NCBI GenBank assembly: GCA_903813345.2
Contig: CAIIXF020000007.1
Location: 33,634,538-33,698,537 of the forward strand
Origin: Owenia fusiformis
Taxonomy: Eukaryota; Annelida; Polychaeta; Sabellida; Oweniidae
Direction: 5' to 3'
DNA: 64,000 bases
This document shows positions 46,023 to 57,987 of this stretch, in pieces; the first letter of the stretch is position 1; each line of letters begins with the position of its first letter. A model generated the notes under the pieces. The model was not told the DNA's origin. It saw only the letters and a list, made by a program, of their open reading frames with translations, and ran no database searches. Position numbers and translations under genes: made by a program.

Positions 46023-46869
46023 AACTGATAGTCTCGTACTTTGAAAATTATTAAGGTAAGATATGGCACCCATGGGCCCCAATAAGCTAAAATGAAAATT
46101 TAGATTTTTAAGAAATGTCAAACCATTTTTCTACATCTAATCAAGGGTAATCTGATAAAACAAAGCTATATGCACCATTTTGAGCTAATTTGAGATGCAT
46201 ATATTACATGTCTTGATTCAAAAATTTCAAAAATCTTTTTTACATCTAATTAGGAATAATATGACAAAGCAATGCTCTATGCATCATTTTGAGCTCATAT
46301 GAGATGCATACATTGCATATTTTAAAATTTACTAAGGTAAAATAAGGTTACCCCTGAGCCGCATGCACTTAAAAATTGAAATTTCGAGAATTTTTTTTCT
46401 CAAAAAATAAATAAGCCACCCATGGTACATTTTCTATCTGTGATAAACGCTTAAACATTTACTACTATGAATTTTTTCAGGACTATCAGACATCACATTC
46501 TTGAAATACAGTACTGGATGTCCTGTATTTGGCCCTTTAAACAACGAATTATTCTTAGATAATTGGGTTAAAATGAGTTTTTCTTGCTACAGACAACTTC
46601 TTTATTGGGTTTTACACAATTTCAAGGCTCAAAGCAATCACCAAATGAAGTCATTTAAAGAAAAATACTTTAAAACCATTTTTATTTAATTTTAATAATA
46701 TACCCCTCACAGTCTGGTAGGGGCGGGGAGTCAGAGGCTACAAAATCCATGAAGAACACCCCAAATCACTTGCCCTGAAATCATTTTTCAGATCATATGA
46801 TTCTACAACTGTGCCAAGTTTGTTGCTTTCCTGAAAAAGCCGAACAAAAAAGGACATCTGACCCCGCTA

Positions 46870-47546
46870 TTGGCGGCTATTTGATTTGGCGGAATCAGGA
46901 CTGAAGTTTAATTTTTGTCTATGTTTATGCATCAAAAGATTCTCTTGAAAGCCCATGGTTTATGTCATTAGGACGGGTGTTTACTAAGATATTTTCTGTA
47001 TTTCTTTTTGGATAATGTATGACATGTTGATGACATGTTCAGTTGACAGGAAAGGGCCACAGAAGTTTAATTTCTGCAGTGCATTTGACAAAAATTCCAA
47101 ACTGAAATTTGACGGATTTTAATTTGGCGGATTTTCTGAATCCGTCGATCCGTCTAATTAAAACGGGAGCCAAATTAAGTATCGTCAGTCATTCAGTTAT
47201 ATCAATATTATTTTGTATCTATCTGACATTATAATTTCGAAGAGAGATTCTCCCGGGGACATTCGGGATTTCGAACATAATAAACTTAGTTTGAAATTGA
47301 ATCTGAAATTCTGTCAGAATGGAATACATGGACCTGGTTACATGGTTTATCTTATTCTAAATGGACAAATCAGATCGCAGGGGCAGGAAACTCCCCCGTA
47401 GTTGACATTTTGTCCATATAAGAGGCATTTGCATTAATCCTTTTGATACATTTCTTTCGTAGTTGGTATCTTGACCCGAAACATTCTGGCTACAACCATA
47501 CAATTGAATTTTAGAGAAAAAAGTTGCCACTGCGTTCTTCAAAACT
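46870..47546. other. Non-coding stretch
   Basis: Nothing recognised. Confidence 0.4.
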
Positions 47547-47985
47547 GGTTTTAAACTGTGTGCGAACGGAATGAACGTTGCTACAACGTTCTACGGTCTG
47601 TTTACGAACTTCATGGACTTTCCCAAACAAGTTCTTACCCGTTCTTGCCAGTCCTACGAAAACGTCGTAAAACGGGCTCAATCTGGCTGTGGTCGGGAAA
47701 TATGTCTAAAATAATTAGCTACTTCGTTCATAAACAGTCTTAAATACGTCAATCTCGTTCGCAGTTCGTTCAGGTCGCACCACGTCGGTGTGCAACGTCG
47801 TATAACGCGTCCCTAAGTCTAGAAGGTCATCACGACCTGATTACAGAACGGTATGGTCGCCATCGAATTTTGAATCGATTCAAAATTCTAAATCACATTC
47901 CCCGTCCGGGAAAGTCCATGAAGTTCGTAAACAGACCGTAGAACGTTGTAGCTACGTTCATTCAGTTCGCACACAGTTTAAAACC
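47547..47985. repeat. Fold-back repeat with ~77-bp arms
   Basis: GGTTTTAAACTGTGTGCGAA through GGACTTTCCC at left is mirrored at 47908-47985 with a few mismatches. A degraded further copy lies near 48060-48160. Confidence 0.8.
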
Positions 47986-47989
47986 GATT

Positions 47990-49100
47990 CGGCAACGTTT
48001 TGACGATCACCAGAAATTTTTTAGCATGCTCTAAGTTCTGGAGGACCTACTCGTTCTAGTAGTTTCATGAAGTTTGTAAACAGATCCCAAACGGTTCTTA
48101 GTGGGTTCTTAGTACGTCAAATCCGTTCGTGCACAGTTTAAGCCCGTTTTCGAGAACGTAGTTTGGTGTGATAGTAGGGTAACTGGCTTACAAAATGTTA
48201 TGTTGTTTTTAATTGAAAAAGGAACCTACTATTGACTTCATTTGACCTACTTTTTGAGATTTCAATACCCTTCCCTTGAGAGTTTTGAATGCCCTATAAT
48301 ATGGTACCTTGGTCTTTACTGTCCCTCGTCAATTCTGGAAACGCTGGGGGTGGGGGGGGGGGTCAGAAAAATACGTTATCCGCATCAGGGTTAACGAAAA
48401 GAGCGTGATCCCCATAGAAACAGCGTTTTTTCGAGGATACCATTTTTGCAAAATTGAATTTCCTAAACTAAAAAATGAAACATAAACATAATGGAGAAAA
48501 AGTTAGTTTTATCGGTAGGTCTCCTATTCTAAGATTTTCGACATCTAAAAAGTCACTCGACTTTTTTTGTGATTATGAGTCAAAGAAAGCATTCTTGAGT
48601 TTCAAATTGACTTCTGTGGTAACTTGAAACCATCTTCTAATTTATTCCACCTACCTTTTATTGTTTAGAAATATATTCTTTGAAAATCGGATTTTAAGGG
48701 TGTTAATCAGGGCAATTCTGTGCCATTTTAATCAAAAATTTTGTGGCTACCTAGAAACCAGCAATTGTGATCTTGTTGTTACCTAGGAACGAGCAACTGT
48801 GATGTCACGTCCCACTCATGTTAATTCTGGAATCACATGGCAGCCATTTTGGAAATTTCAAAAAAGTTCCCAATTAAAAAGGTTAAATGATGTTTACAAA
48901 TTGGAAACTATTGCAGAATCAACAAAGGGTTTGTGAAATAATTAGGATATGGTTTCAAAATTATGCACATGGCAATATATGACTACTAAATGCAGGCAGG
49001 GACTTTTAATTGCCAAAAAGTTGAGTGTCAAAAAGCATTGGTATCTACCTTAGTATTTTAATTAACGTCCTGGTATATCAGAATATTGTATTGAGCATGT
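47990..49100. other. Non-coding stretch
   Basis: A G run at 48345 and a duplicated GCAAYTGTGAT phrase near 48763/48797; nothing else. Confidence 0.4.
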
Positions 49101-49105
49101 ATTAT

Positions 49106-49205
49106 TCAATAGTGACTGCCATTGAGGGAAATAGAGCAAAATATTTTTCCCGAGGGAATATCCTGTCCATTGACATGTTCCCAAGGCTGCACGCCTTATT
49201 GTTTA
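49106..49205 (+). repeat. Uninterrupted relative of the split fold-back repeat
   Basis: CAATAGTGACTGCCATTGAG followed by GGAAATAG and CGAGGGAATATCC matches the joined flanks of the 10.2-kb element (3331-3351 plus 13549 onward). Confidence 0.8.
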
Positions 49206-49352
49206 TTGTATGCCCCATACCCCTCTGTAAACAAAAACAAAATGAGCAGTTTTTTAATTTAATGTTGACAGGTTCTTATTGGCATTTAAAGGTATTTTGC
49301 CCTTCAGGTCCTATAATCTCAGCTATCAGGGAAGATAAAACATACTAATGAC

Positions 49353-50219
49353 TAGGGGTCACACGGTTAACCGTGGCTTGCGGTTACCGCGGTTCATACC
49401 TCCACGACGGTTAGCTCGCACACAATCTTGAAAACCGCGGTTCTTGAAGAACCGTGACATTTTCAGTTTCACTTCAGAAAAATAAAAATGTAAACTCGGA
49501 ATTAAACTCCATTTCAAGCTTTCGTGTAATACCAATTAACTAAACATCGTCTGGAATCGTTAATCATCATGCAATAATGCGAACCATACCTGATATTTAC
49601 GACGATCTTCTGATATAGACGGCAGATAACAAAAACAAAAGGAAAATGTTGATAAATTTCACCGGCATATTGACCCGGAAGTGACCTACGCTAAACATTT
49701 CGCGCAATCCTATTGGTTGATAGAACAGTATACTGTAAAAAGCCGAACGCCGAATGCATTGAATTTGCGAACGAGTCACGTTCTGTGTATTACGTTCGCC
49801 TTTGATCCATGTTGAGTCCTGACAAAGTGTTGAACTTAAGTTATATTTCTAAAGAAAACATTTATTCAGTTTAGTGAAGTACTGTGCTAATTTTGCCAAC
49901 AGTTGACAAGTTATTTTATGTGTTGAAAAAACTTGAACATCAAACAAGAAGATCAACACAGTGAACACACAGATATTTTGGGAGGGAGGGAGGGAAAAAA
50001 GACTGAACAAACAAACAAACATTGTGTGAAACTGGATACTTACAATACTGAATACAATAAAACACTGTGACATACTTAGTATGTTTTCTGATTTTCGGAT
50101 CAATTTCATATATTTTTGCTCATTTCACGAGGCCCGTGAGAACCGCAATCAGAACCGAACCGAACTGTGAAATACAATAACCGAACCGAACCGAGAAATC
50201 TCAAACCGTGTGACCCCTA
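49353..50219. mobile_element. Non-autonomous hAT-type element, 8-bp duplication
   Basis: TAGGGGTCACACGGTT at left and AACCGTGTGACCCCTA at right (reverse complements, slight differences inward). CTAATGAC lies at 49345-49352 and 50220-50227. The TAGGGG ends and 8-bp duplication fit hAT. It interrupts an older hairpin (CTATCAGGGAAGAT ... ATCTTCCCTGATAG). Confidence 0.85.
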
Positions 50220-50445
50220 CTAATGACTGGTCACATGACCTAATTGGTGATAGTACATTTCATCTTCCCTGATAGCAGGGCTTTAGAACTTTGCAGGGAA
50301 TTAGTTCATCTATTTCATATCATGTGGCCATGAATAAGCCAATGAGCATCTAGAATACATTTGGGGTATATAATAATACAAACTCATGGTCATGTACACG
50401 TACAGACAATCAAAACCAAGACTCCATTAAATATATGAAGTCCAG

Positions 50446-50451
50446 TTTATT
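50446..50451 (-). terminator. Polyadenylation signal of the Ly6 gene
   Basis: AATAAA on the minus strand, 109 bp downstream of the stop codon. Confidence 0.65.
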
Positions 50452-50559
50452 TACGAGCAAAGGCTGTACATAGTTTAATTTTCTCAAAGCCACAAATTTA
50501 TGTATATAGTTTTTAGTTCTTTTTGGTTGCTTTTTGAAATCTATTGTCCAAGATTGCCA

Positions 50560-53424
50560 TTAATGGTGGAGCCTTGTAGCAATAATACACATAACGAAGG
50601 CTGTCACGATGGCCGTCAAGTTTGCGTTCATGTATGGGGCATTGTTGCATCCATCTGTATTACAATGGCACGTGATTCCCTCCAAATCAGATATTGTACT
50701 TGCTACTCTTTTACAACCAAGTGAACCAGTTTCTGCACACTCTCGAATTGTCCTCTGTGTAATATCATCAACTGGAAAGAATATCACAAGCCATTTATAG
50801 TCTGTAGCACTCAGGTTTTACTTTAGATTTTTTACTTTGCACTTAATAAAAATGCTAATATCGAGGATATCTGAAAAATATCTAAGAAAAATTGGAACAT
50901 CAGAATGTTTCTATATTGACATCATCAGTCTGAATCTGAAATTTATTCTGTATCTGTCAAGTAAATAAAAAATGTAAAACGAAAACTCTTCGTTCTTCCG
51001 ATAAACGCGTACACTCGGTGCGTGAAAAGAATCCTAAACTAATCAGGAATGTATCGAGGTAGGCATTTTAAATGTGCAATGCGTAGTACTTTCTCCAACG
51101 TTGTAGAAACACTGCCTGAACAATTGGAGTGTACGGCTACAACGTAAGTGGGGTCGTAGCATATTATATGACTCGTGGTCTTTAGGCATTGTGAGAGCCG
51201 CGTCCCTTGTTATCTTTAACCTTCCAAACGCAAACGGCAGATAAGAGGGGCTCTGGCACACCAGAATGGTGTTTACGTCCATGGTGTAACTTAGGTCCTA
51301 ATTAACTTACCTGTCTGGACTACCAGTCTACATAATTGTTCACCGGGTAGACAGGCTTCTAAGTAATCCGTTGATGATTTACTCACGGTAGCGCACGATG
51401 CATTGTAGTTGGAGTTGCAGACATGGCAATTAATCACCGAGTCCACTTCAGCTAAAATTTAGATGAATAGTCTACGTAGCCTCATACGTAAGTTACATAT
51501 ACACAGGCTGGTATCGAAAAATTTGTCCGCTGTGACGGAGCGTGTAATTTTGCATAGAAACACAAGGAAATCCACGCAATTTATTTTTTTACTCAAATGT
51601 TTCGGTCCAACAACGGTTAGAGTAAAAGCTATTGAAATCGGCGCCGGAGTATCATACTCCAAAATGTACCATTTGTTTTATTTCTTTTAAATTTAATGGT
51701 ACAATATAGTGACACGATAATATTCACATTTTTCAGCATAACTCTGAACGTATTTATTTATTTATTTAGATATACACTTTTTTAACAGTGGCACTCTTAC
51801 ATTAAGGTGCATCTAATCGAAAATATCCAAAATGCCATGTTGGTTAAAAACAACATTTTATCAAACTAAAATGAGTCTTAAAAAGAATTAAAACATAGGT
51901 ATGTTAATATTTACTTAAAATCTTATTTAAAAAGCTTTTTACTAAAGAGTCGAATAAAACACCATATTCGTGCCCCCCGAAGATGTATGCCTCATCTCCC
52001 AGTAACCATTTCAATTTTGTGTCAGTTGGGGCGCTAAAGAATATCCCTGTTAAATTTATGGGAATTTTATCCTCAAGTATTTTATAAAATTTGGATCTTT
52101 CCCCTGCAAAATTAGAACAAAATAGTAATCTATGTTCTATATTCTCTTCTTTATCAGAGCAAAAATCACAGAATGGGCTATTAACTTGTACATTTGCCCA
52201 TTTAATGAGATATTGATGTATTGGGTATTTTTAATTTGTTTTATAAAAAATAATCTCTTCCGTAAAGTATTCTGAAAAATGAAACGTAATAAAAGTAGAC
52301 AATTCAATTTTTAGATGTATATATGACCACTCTTAAAGCTTTTTTCTCGGTTTGTACTGCAATCCAACTTCCCTCTAAAGTCCCTCTATAGTCGTTCCAA
52401 AGGGTAAGTGGAGTGTATCTTGGTATACGAAAATGCAAAATTTAATTTTAAGATTGTTCTTTACTTGAATAAGAGTTAGGGTTATCTGATGCAACTACAG
52501 TAAAACATGTGTACAGTGAACACATATGGTGCCCAAAAAATGTGTTCCCAGTTGGTAGATGCTAACTCCATAGAGGCAATTTCATACAGAAGTCTGTGCG
52601 CTATTTCGAATAAGTTCATATTAGCCCTATTTACACTACACGTGACATTCCAAGACGTCTTGACGAAAACGTATTAGAAATATTATATTGAGTTTACACC
52701 ATGTTGATTTATGTTGATTTCAGTACAATCATCCGAAAAATGTGAAAAGAGTGGTCGTTTTTATATCTCAGATTTACATTACCCCAGATCTCCCAGACTG
52801 CTTGTGATAATTTAGGAAAGTGATTTGAGACGTTCTCTTCTCTAAGGGTACTTTTAAAAGATATAATTTGAATCTTAAATTCTTAATGTAGTTCACAGTT
52901 AAAGCTACCCCGTCACAACATTATTTTTTATACAAAATATTAAAGATCTCATTAATACCTTCAGAGTTATGCTGAAAACATATGTAAATATCATCGTGTC
53001 ACTATATTGTACCATTAAAAAGAAATAAAACAAATGGTACATTTTGGAGTATGATACTCCGGCGCCATTTTCAATAGCTTTTACCCTAAGAGTTGTTGGA
53101 ATTCAAACAGATGTTAAAGTTACCCGCAAATGATATTTCCATTGCATGGAGTAAGTTATTTTTTATGGTATAGCGAAACATAGGAGTAAAAAAATAAATT
53201 GCGTGGGTTTCTTAGTGTTTTATTGTAGCCTAGGCTTAGCCCAGCCTATCTATTCAAGTATATCGTTGTCGTTGATTATAATAGTTGTTTATGTTTTTAC
53301 AATGTGACTTGCTTTGCTTAAAATAACTGTAACACCTGATATCAATGATGTTTTGTTTCTTACCTGGTTTTAGTATGATAACCACGAGAGAACATAAAAA
53401 CAGCGACCAATAAACAGTTTTCAT
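50560..53424 (-). CDS. Ly6/QVR-type three-finger protein, GPI-anchored, complete three-exon gene
   Basis: Three minus-strand exons join in phase 1: 53424-53364 (ATG, signal peptide KTVYWSLFLCSLVVIILKP), 51451-51311 and 50771-50560, all with GT-AG borders (GTAAGA, TTTTAG, GTAAGT, TTTCCAG). The product is 137 aa. After cleavage near residue 21, the Ly6 domain starts INCHVCNSNYNASC, continues EACLPGEQLC, then RECAETGSLGCKR, and ends CHCNTDGCN, the diagnostic CN. The last 22 residues are hydrophobic (LTAIVTAFVMCIIA), a GPI-attachment signal. Family members sit on the outer membrane leaflet and modulate channels or receptors (sleepless/quiver type); the partner here is unknown. Intron 1 carries a 1.75-kb transposon. 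Confidence 0.88.
51502..53250. mobile_element. Short relative of the 10.2-kb element, in intron 1 of the Ly6 gene
   Basis: Left end CACAGGCTGGTATCGAAAAA aligns with CACGGGGTGCCATCGAATAA of the large element. Further in, CTATTGAAATCGGCGCCGGA aligns with its TTATTGAAATCGGCGCAGAC. The right arm (about 52985-53250) is the inverse, with GGTACAATATAGTGACACGA and ATCGTGTCACTATATTGTAC marking the inner pairing. The right terminus is diverged and the target duplication is not readable. A LINE fragment has landed at the inner edge of the left arm. Confidence 0.7.
51750..52440 (-). pseudogene. 5'-truncated LINE fragment
   Basis: The minus strand reads about 108 codons (52227-51904) containing YPIHQYLIKWANV, then FCDFCSDKEENIEHRLLFC, the cysteine/histidine motif found near the C-terminus of many LINE reverse transcriptases, to a TAA. 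Upstream residues (LRKRLFFIKQIKN) are in another frame, so there is a frameshift near 52235. A (TAAA)n tail lies at about 51750-51775, as expected of a LINE 3' end. Confidence 0.65.
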
Positions 53425-54270
53425 TTTGAAGATGAATTCTTCACTAGCAACGGATATTATGACGTCATGATATTTGAGAACAACAATAAGGCCAATCATC
53501 ATGCATTTCGTGCATGGTATCACTGATTCACAATAGGCCTACTATTATATCATGAGCCGTGGTGATTTTATTCCAAGGTAAAACTTATCACAAACATTAA
53601 AATTGTGCTACAGAGACAAAAATGTGACCAAGAGGAAAATGTGCTAATAATTCAAATCTGCCTTTTTGTCTATATCTGCAACGAAAAATTGTAAAGATAT
53701 ACCTGATTTGAAGTGCTTTTTAAAATAAACAAAAAAAATCAAAATATACACATGCCACTCTTGCCGATTACAGAAAATTTAATGATTCAAAAATCTTTTC
53801 AATCGTTATGCAATCACTATGATTCCCATATTACCGATCACCTGGTGTGCTTCTATTAACTTTTATAAAGCCAGTCTTAATCCGGGTCCTTAACCTCTTG
53901 ACTACCTGGAGTGACGAGATTTCTCGTCACCTCAGAAATGACCTTGAAACCCAAAGTGACGAGAATATCCGTCACAAAATTTTTCACTAAAAATGCTCTT
54001 ATTTGAACAATTTTCATCCAATTTACTCAATTTTTTTTAAAAATGTGTAGAAATGATCTCTGCCGTCTAATATTACTAAGTTGAGCATCTGTAGCTGTAT
54101 AGGTATGTAGTATAATGTCAAAAGGTGGCAAAAATGAAAAAAATCTCTGGTTTCAGCCGATTTTAGAGCCTGTGATTCAAGAGGTTAATATGACAGTCGA
54201 AAGCTTTCAGTTTGTATAAAGACAATAAACGACAAAACTTGTCCCCGCTAACTGACAATGGTTCTTTATC
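53425..54270. other. Upstream region of the Ly6 gene and spacer
   Basis: No TATA box is evident. A hairpin GTGACGAGA/TCTCGTCAC lies at 53912-53931. A ~80-bp segment at about 53750-53835 recurs directly at 57222-57305. Confidence 0.45.
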
Positions 54271-54880
54271 ATGACCGTAGCCAGGTTTTGGTTAGGGGGG
54301 GGGGGCTCGGCTGTTATTAACAAGACACCAGGGGTGGCCACGAAAACAAGAGAGGGGACCCAAAAATTTCAGCGCTTGCGTAGAGTAAAATTAGGGCCCA
54401 AATTTTGAAAAATGCCCAGCAATGCCCTAATGTTGTTAATAAAAATGACTATATAGTTGATTTAGATGGAACAAATAGCTTATGAGGGACGTAGCCAGAG
54501 GGCATGCTCCCCCGGAAAATTTTGGGCTAATTCAGTGCGTTCTGGGCGATTCTAGGATCAAAATAAGCCTATATGATTTACGTATTTCAAAAAAGTTGAA
54601 TTTTTAGGCTTATTTGGCGAGTTCTGAGCGATTCTTGGAACAAAATATATGATTTACGTATTTAGGCTTTTTTGGCGCGTTCTGGGCGATTCTGGTGCCC
54701 AGATCGTTCTAGGAATCAAAACATTTTACGTCGAATTTTTAGGCTTATTTGACATGTTCTGAGCGATTCTAGAATAAAAATATATGATTTATTAAAAAAG
54801 AAATCAGGGGCATGCTCCCCTGAAAAATTTAAGATTTTTGGGCTGATAAGTGCGTTCTGAGCGATGCGAGGACCAAAATA

Positions 54881-56468
54881 TACTCCTCAAAAAAGGTAAG
54901 GACCAGTGGTTTTCTTCATAGGTTTACATGTTAACCCCCATATTTGTTTGAACGACTTTTTTCTTAGCGGGGAACAAAATAAATCCCAATAAAGTAAATA
55001 AATCTGTATCTTGATTCTATTCCCTATAAAGTCCGCAACATTTCAATGTTATATCTCCATTACATTGGGTCAAAATTTGATGTCAAAATTGATGAATTTC
55101 ATGAAATTTAACAAAAATGGCAGATCCCATGTTAAACAAATGGGGAATGGTGGCTTAGGGGCAACTCAAATTTTGGGATATCTATCCAGTGAAACATTTG
55201 TTGAAAAAACTTTCTGAGTAGAAAATCGAATGGTTTTACATTTTACATGCTAAATGTCTAGCTTATATTGGTAAAATTAGCGATATAGAGTAATTTTAAC
55301 CACCTCACTGACCACCTGTGTTATTTCAATAAGAGGATCCTTAAAAGAATTGCTAAATTTGAAATTTCATGACATTCATCAATTTTGACATCAAATTTTG
55401 ACCCAATGTAATGGAGATATATCATTGAAATGTTGCGGACTTTATAGGGAATAGAATCAAGATACAGATTTATTTTCTTTATTTGGGATTTCTTTTGTTC
55501 CCCGCTTAGAAAATAGTCGTTCAAACAAATATGGGAGTTACACTCCCCTCCTTAAGTTTGGCAACCTTTTTCCCCATTGAACTATGTGTTAAGGCCTCTT
55601 TATCTTTGAATTTTTATTTACTTAACCGGCGATGAAATAACTTATAATATTAATGGAAACGTAACTTGACTTTATTTCCAATACCTCCAAATTTTCTCAA
55701 TTTTTTTCCTCAATTACAAATTGTCGAAAATTGATGATAAATTTGATGAATTTTTGAAAATCGTCATTCCCATGTAATCCAATGGGAAATGGAGGGTTCG
55801 GGGCAAATCAGAAATCGAGATATCTTTTCAGTAAAAGATTCAGCAAAAAATATTTTTATATAGAGAATTGAATTGTCTAACTTTTTTGAACACTAAGTGT
55901 TTAGCTTATTTGATGAATATTAAAGTTACAGCGCTTCAAAGTCATTTTTGAAAATAATTTTTTGGCTCCTGTGTTATTTCAATGGGAGATGTTTTTTGAA
56001 AAACAATTTTGACTTTAAAGCCCTACAACTTTGTTGAACCTGATGAAACATATCATTTTTTTGTCAAATAAAGTTAGCAAATTCAATTGCCTGCCTAACT
56101 CGTATTTTTTGCAAGGACTCGGATGGATGGATATTCAGTCATATGACTTGCGGCAAACCTACCATTTCCCATTGGTTAACATGGGAATGTCGATTTTCAA
56201 AAATTCATCAAATTTATCATCAATTTTCGACCTATTGTAATTGAGGAAAAAAATTGAGAAAATTTGGAGGTATTGGAATTAAAGTCAAATTACGTTTCCA
56301 TATTTAATATAAATATTTTCATCGCAGGTTAAGAGAATAAAAATTCAAAGGTAAATAGGCTTTAACACGTAGTTCAATGGGGGAAAAAAGGTTGCCAAAC
56401 TTATGGAGGGGAGTGTAACATGTAAACCTATGAGGAAAACCACTGGTCCTTACCTTTTTTGAGGAGTA
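54881..56468. mobile_element. Fold-back element, TACTCCTC ends, TA duplication
   Basis: TACTCCTCAAAAAAGGTAAG and its exact reverse bound the element; pairing continues through GGACCAGTGGTTTTC and GGTTTACATG. TA at 54879-54880 and 56469-56470. Longer arms (about 270 bp) pair between 54960-55110 and 55350-55500. A second MITE is nested in its right arm. Confidence 0.8.
55541..56415. mobile_element. Second copy of the CACTCCCCTCC fold-back MITE
   Basis: CACTCCCCTCCTTAAGTTTG at left, GGAGGGGAGTG at right, TA at 55539-55540 and 56416-56417. Highly similar to 41233-42096 but in opposite internal orientation. The left arm of the host fold-back (GGTTTACATGTTAACCCCC) shows the uninterrupted target. 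Confidence 0.85.
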
Positions 56469-57029
56469 TATTTTGGTCGATTCTAGAATCAATATATATA
56501 TGATTTGTTTAAAAAATTGGATTTTTAGGCTTATTTGGCGCGTTCTGAGCGATTAAAGGATCAAAATCTATGATTAATTTCCATTTACACGTTTGGTCTC
56601 GACTCTTAAAAGAACTCGACTGCATATTCTGCGTATATTTAGCTACGCCAATTTTGAAGTTTGACCTTTGTTTGTGTGCAAGATCTTCCACTTTAAACAC
56701 ATACTATCCATAAAAAGAACTTTCCAATTAAATACAACCTGAGGCTAACATAAAATATATAATATTTTTATGTTAGTCTCAGGTTATGTTAGTCTCAGGT
56801 TATGTTAGTCTCAGATACAACAAACGAATCATTTAGTTGCCGTGCCATTCTAGTTAATTTAGAATTTTATAAAAAGAAATTGGCAATTACATCAAAATAC
56901 CTCCTACTTCGAAATGTAAGGAAATTCTTCAAGAAAGCAAAAAGGTAGATCCACATTTTTAGGAGATATCAGGGGAGGGGGGGGGGGGCTTGCACGAGTC
57001 CCCCGAGCCCCCCCCCCCCCGGCTACGGG

Positions 57030-57987
57030 CCTGTTTATAGGGCCTGTTTATTTCAAAGCACCCAACGAAAGTATCATCATTATTTTTCAGCGGCGCTACA
57101 GTATTTGAAGAATTTGTAGAAACGTATAAAACAGTCACCTGTCATTTGTGTCACCTGAGGCGACTAAAGTTTTGATTTCCTTTATCAGAGGCAACCCATC
57201 CATTGGTGACACTAGGCTTTACATATGCCACTCTTGCCGATAACAGAAAAACTTAAAATGATTCAAAAATCTTTTCAATCTGTATGCAATCATTTCGATT
57301 CTAACTCCAATTAAACAGTATATTTTTGTTTGCATTTTGTCAATACAGAATATTATGACTATTGAGTTTTTCTCCAGGCACAAGTCAAAATGCTAACACA
57401 ATCAGTTTGTGTCAGCGTACTTTCAGATCACCACGTGAGGAAAAAACATTACAATGAAGCGTAAAAAATGCTCTTTATTTAGTGGTTGTCAGTTTGTTAT
57501 TTTTGTGGCAGTTTTGTCAGACTTAAGTGCCACTTCACAACTTACTTTCATATATTGACACTCGACAAACGTTGATATATACATTCCATCCATAGCTACA
57601 TTCCATAGCTATCAAAACAGTTCTTCCCACTGTCATAGCACACACTGATACCATCGTAAAAGAATAAAGTAATTTGATTTATCGGATCGTGATGCAATAC
57701 TTTTTTCCTCTGTTTAGTTTTATTTTGAAGTTCCTAAGTCTTGCCACCGAAGGGAAATGTATTGCCTGACGCCCAGAGTCTCGTTTTTATTTTGACTTGA
57801 CTAACATTCAAGTAAGATCAAAAATTGAAAATATAGAGACCAAAATGCCACCTACTGCATTGAGTGTTTCACACAACTACGGTTTGGGTATGATCTTTAT
57901 GCAGGCTATGGTCCGACTGGCTAGTGCTATGAAAGCTAATACTATGACATTAAGTATACACAATCTAGAAATGTCACGGTGCATCCT
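57030..57987. other. Non-coding stretch
   Basis: Contains the second copy (57222-57305) of the 53750 segment. Nothing else is recognised. Confidence 0.45.

Larger units (their letters stand above)
40922..46869. repeat. 5.9-kb inverted-repeat structure
   Basis: Left end TAGCGGGGTCAGATGTCC is mirrored by GGACATCTGACCCCGCTA at the right end. Arms pair on through TTTGTTCGGCTTTTTCAGGA, TTAAAGGGCCAAATA and the first copies of a ~170-bp tandem repeat, about 0.8 kb per arm. The left arm has gained an 864-bp MITE that the right arm lacks. The interior holds tandem repeats, a MITE, and two hairpins. No transposase frame; target duplication not resolved. Confidence 0.75.
54273..57025. mobile_element. 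CGTAGCC-bounded repeat with nested insertions
   Basis: Starts GACCGTAGCCAGGTTTTGG and ends GGCTACGGGCCTG, with G runs and C runs next to the ends. The interior is a ~110-bp direct repeat (TTTTTAGGCTTATTTGGCGC, TTCTGAGCGATTCTAGGA) seen about five times. An insertion at 54881-56468 splits it. Confidence 0.6.
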
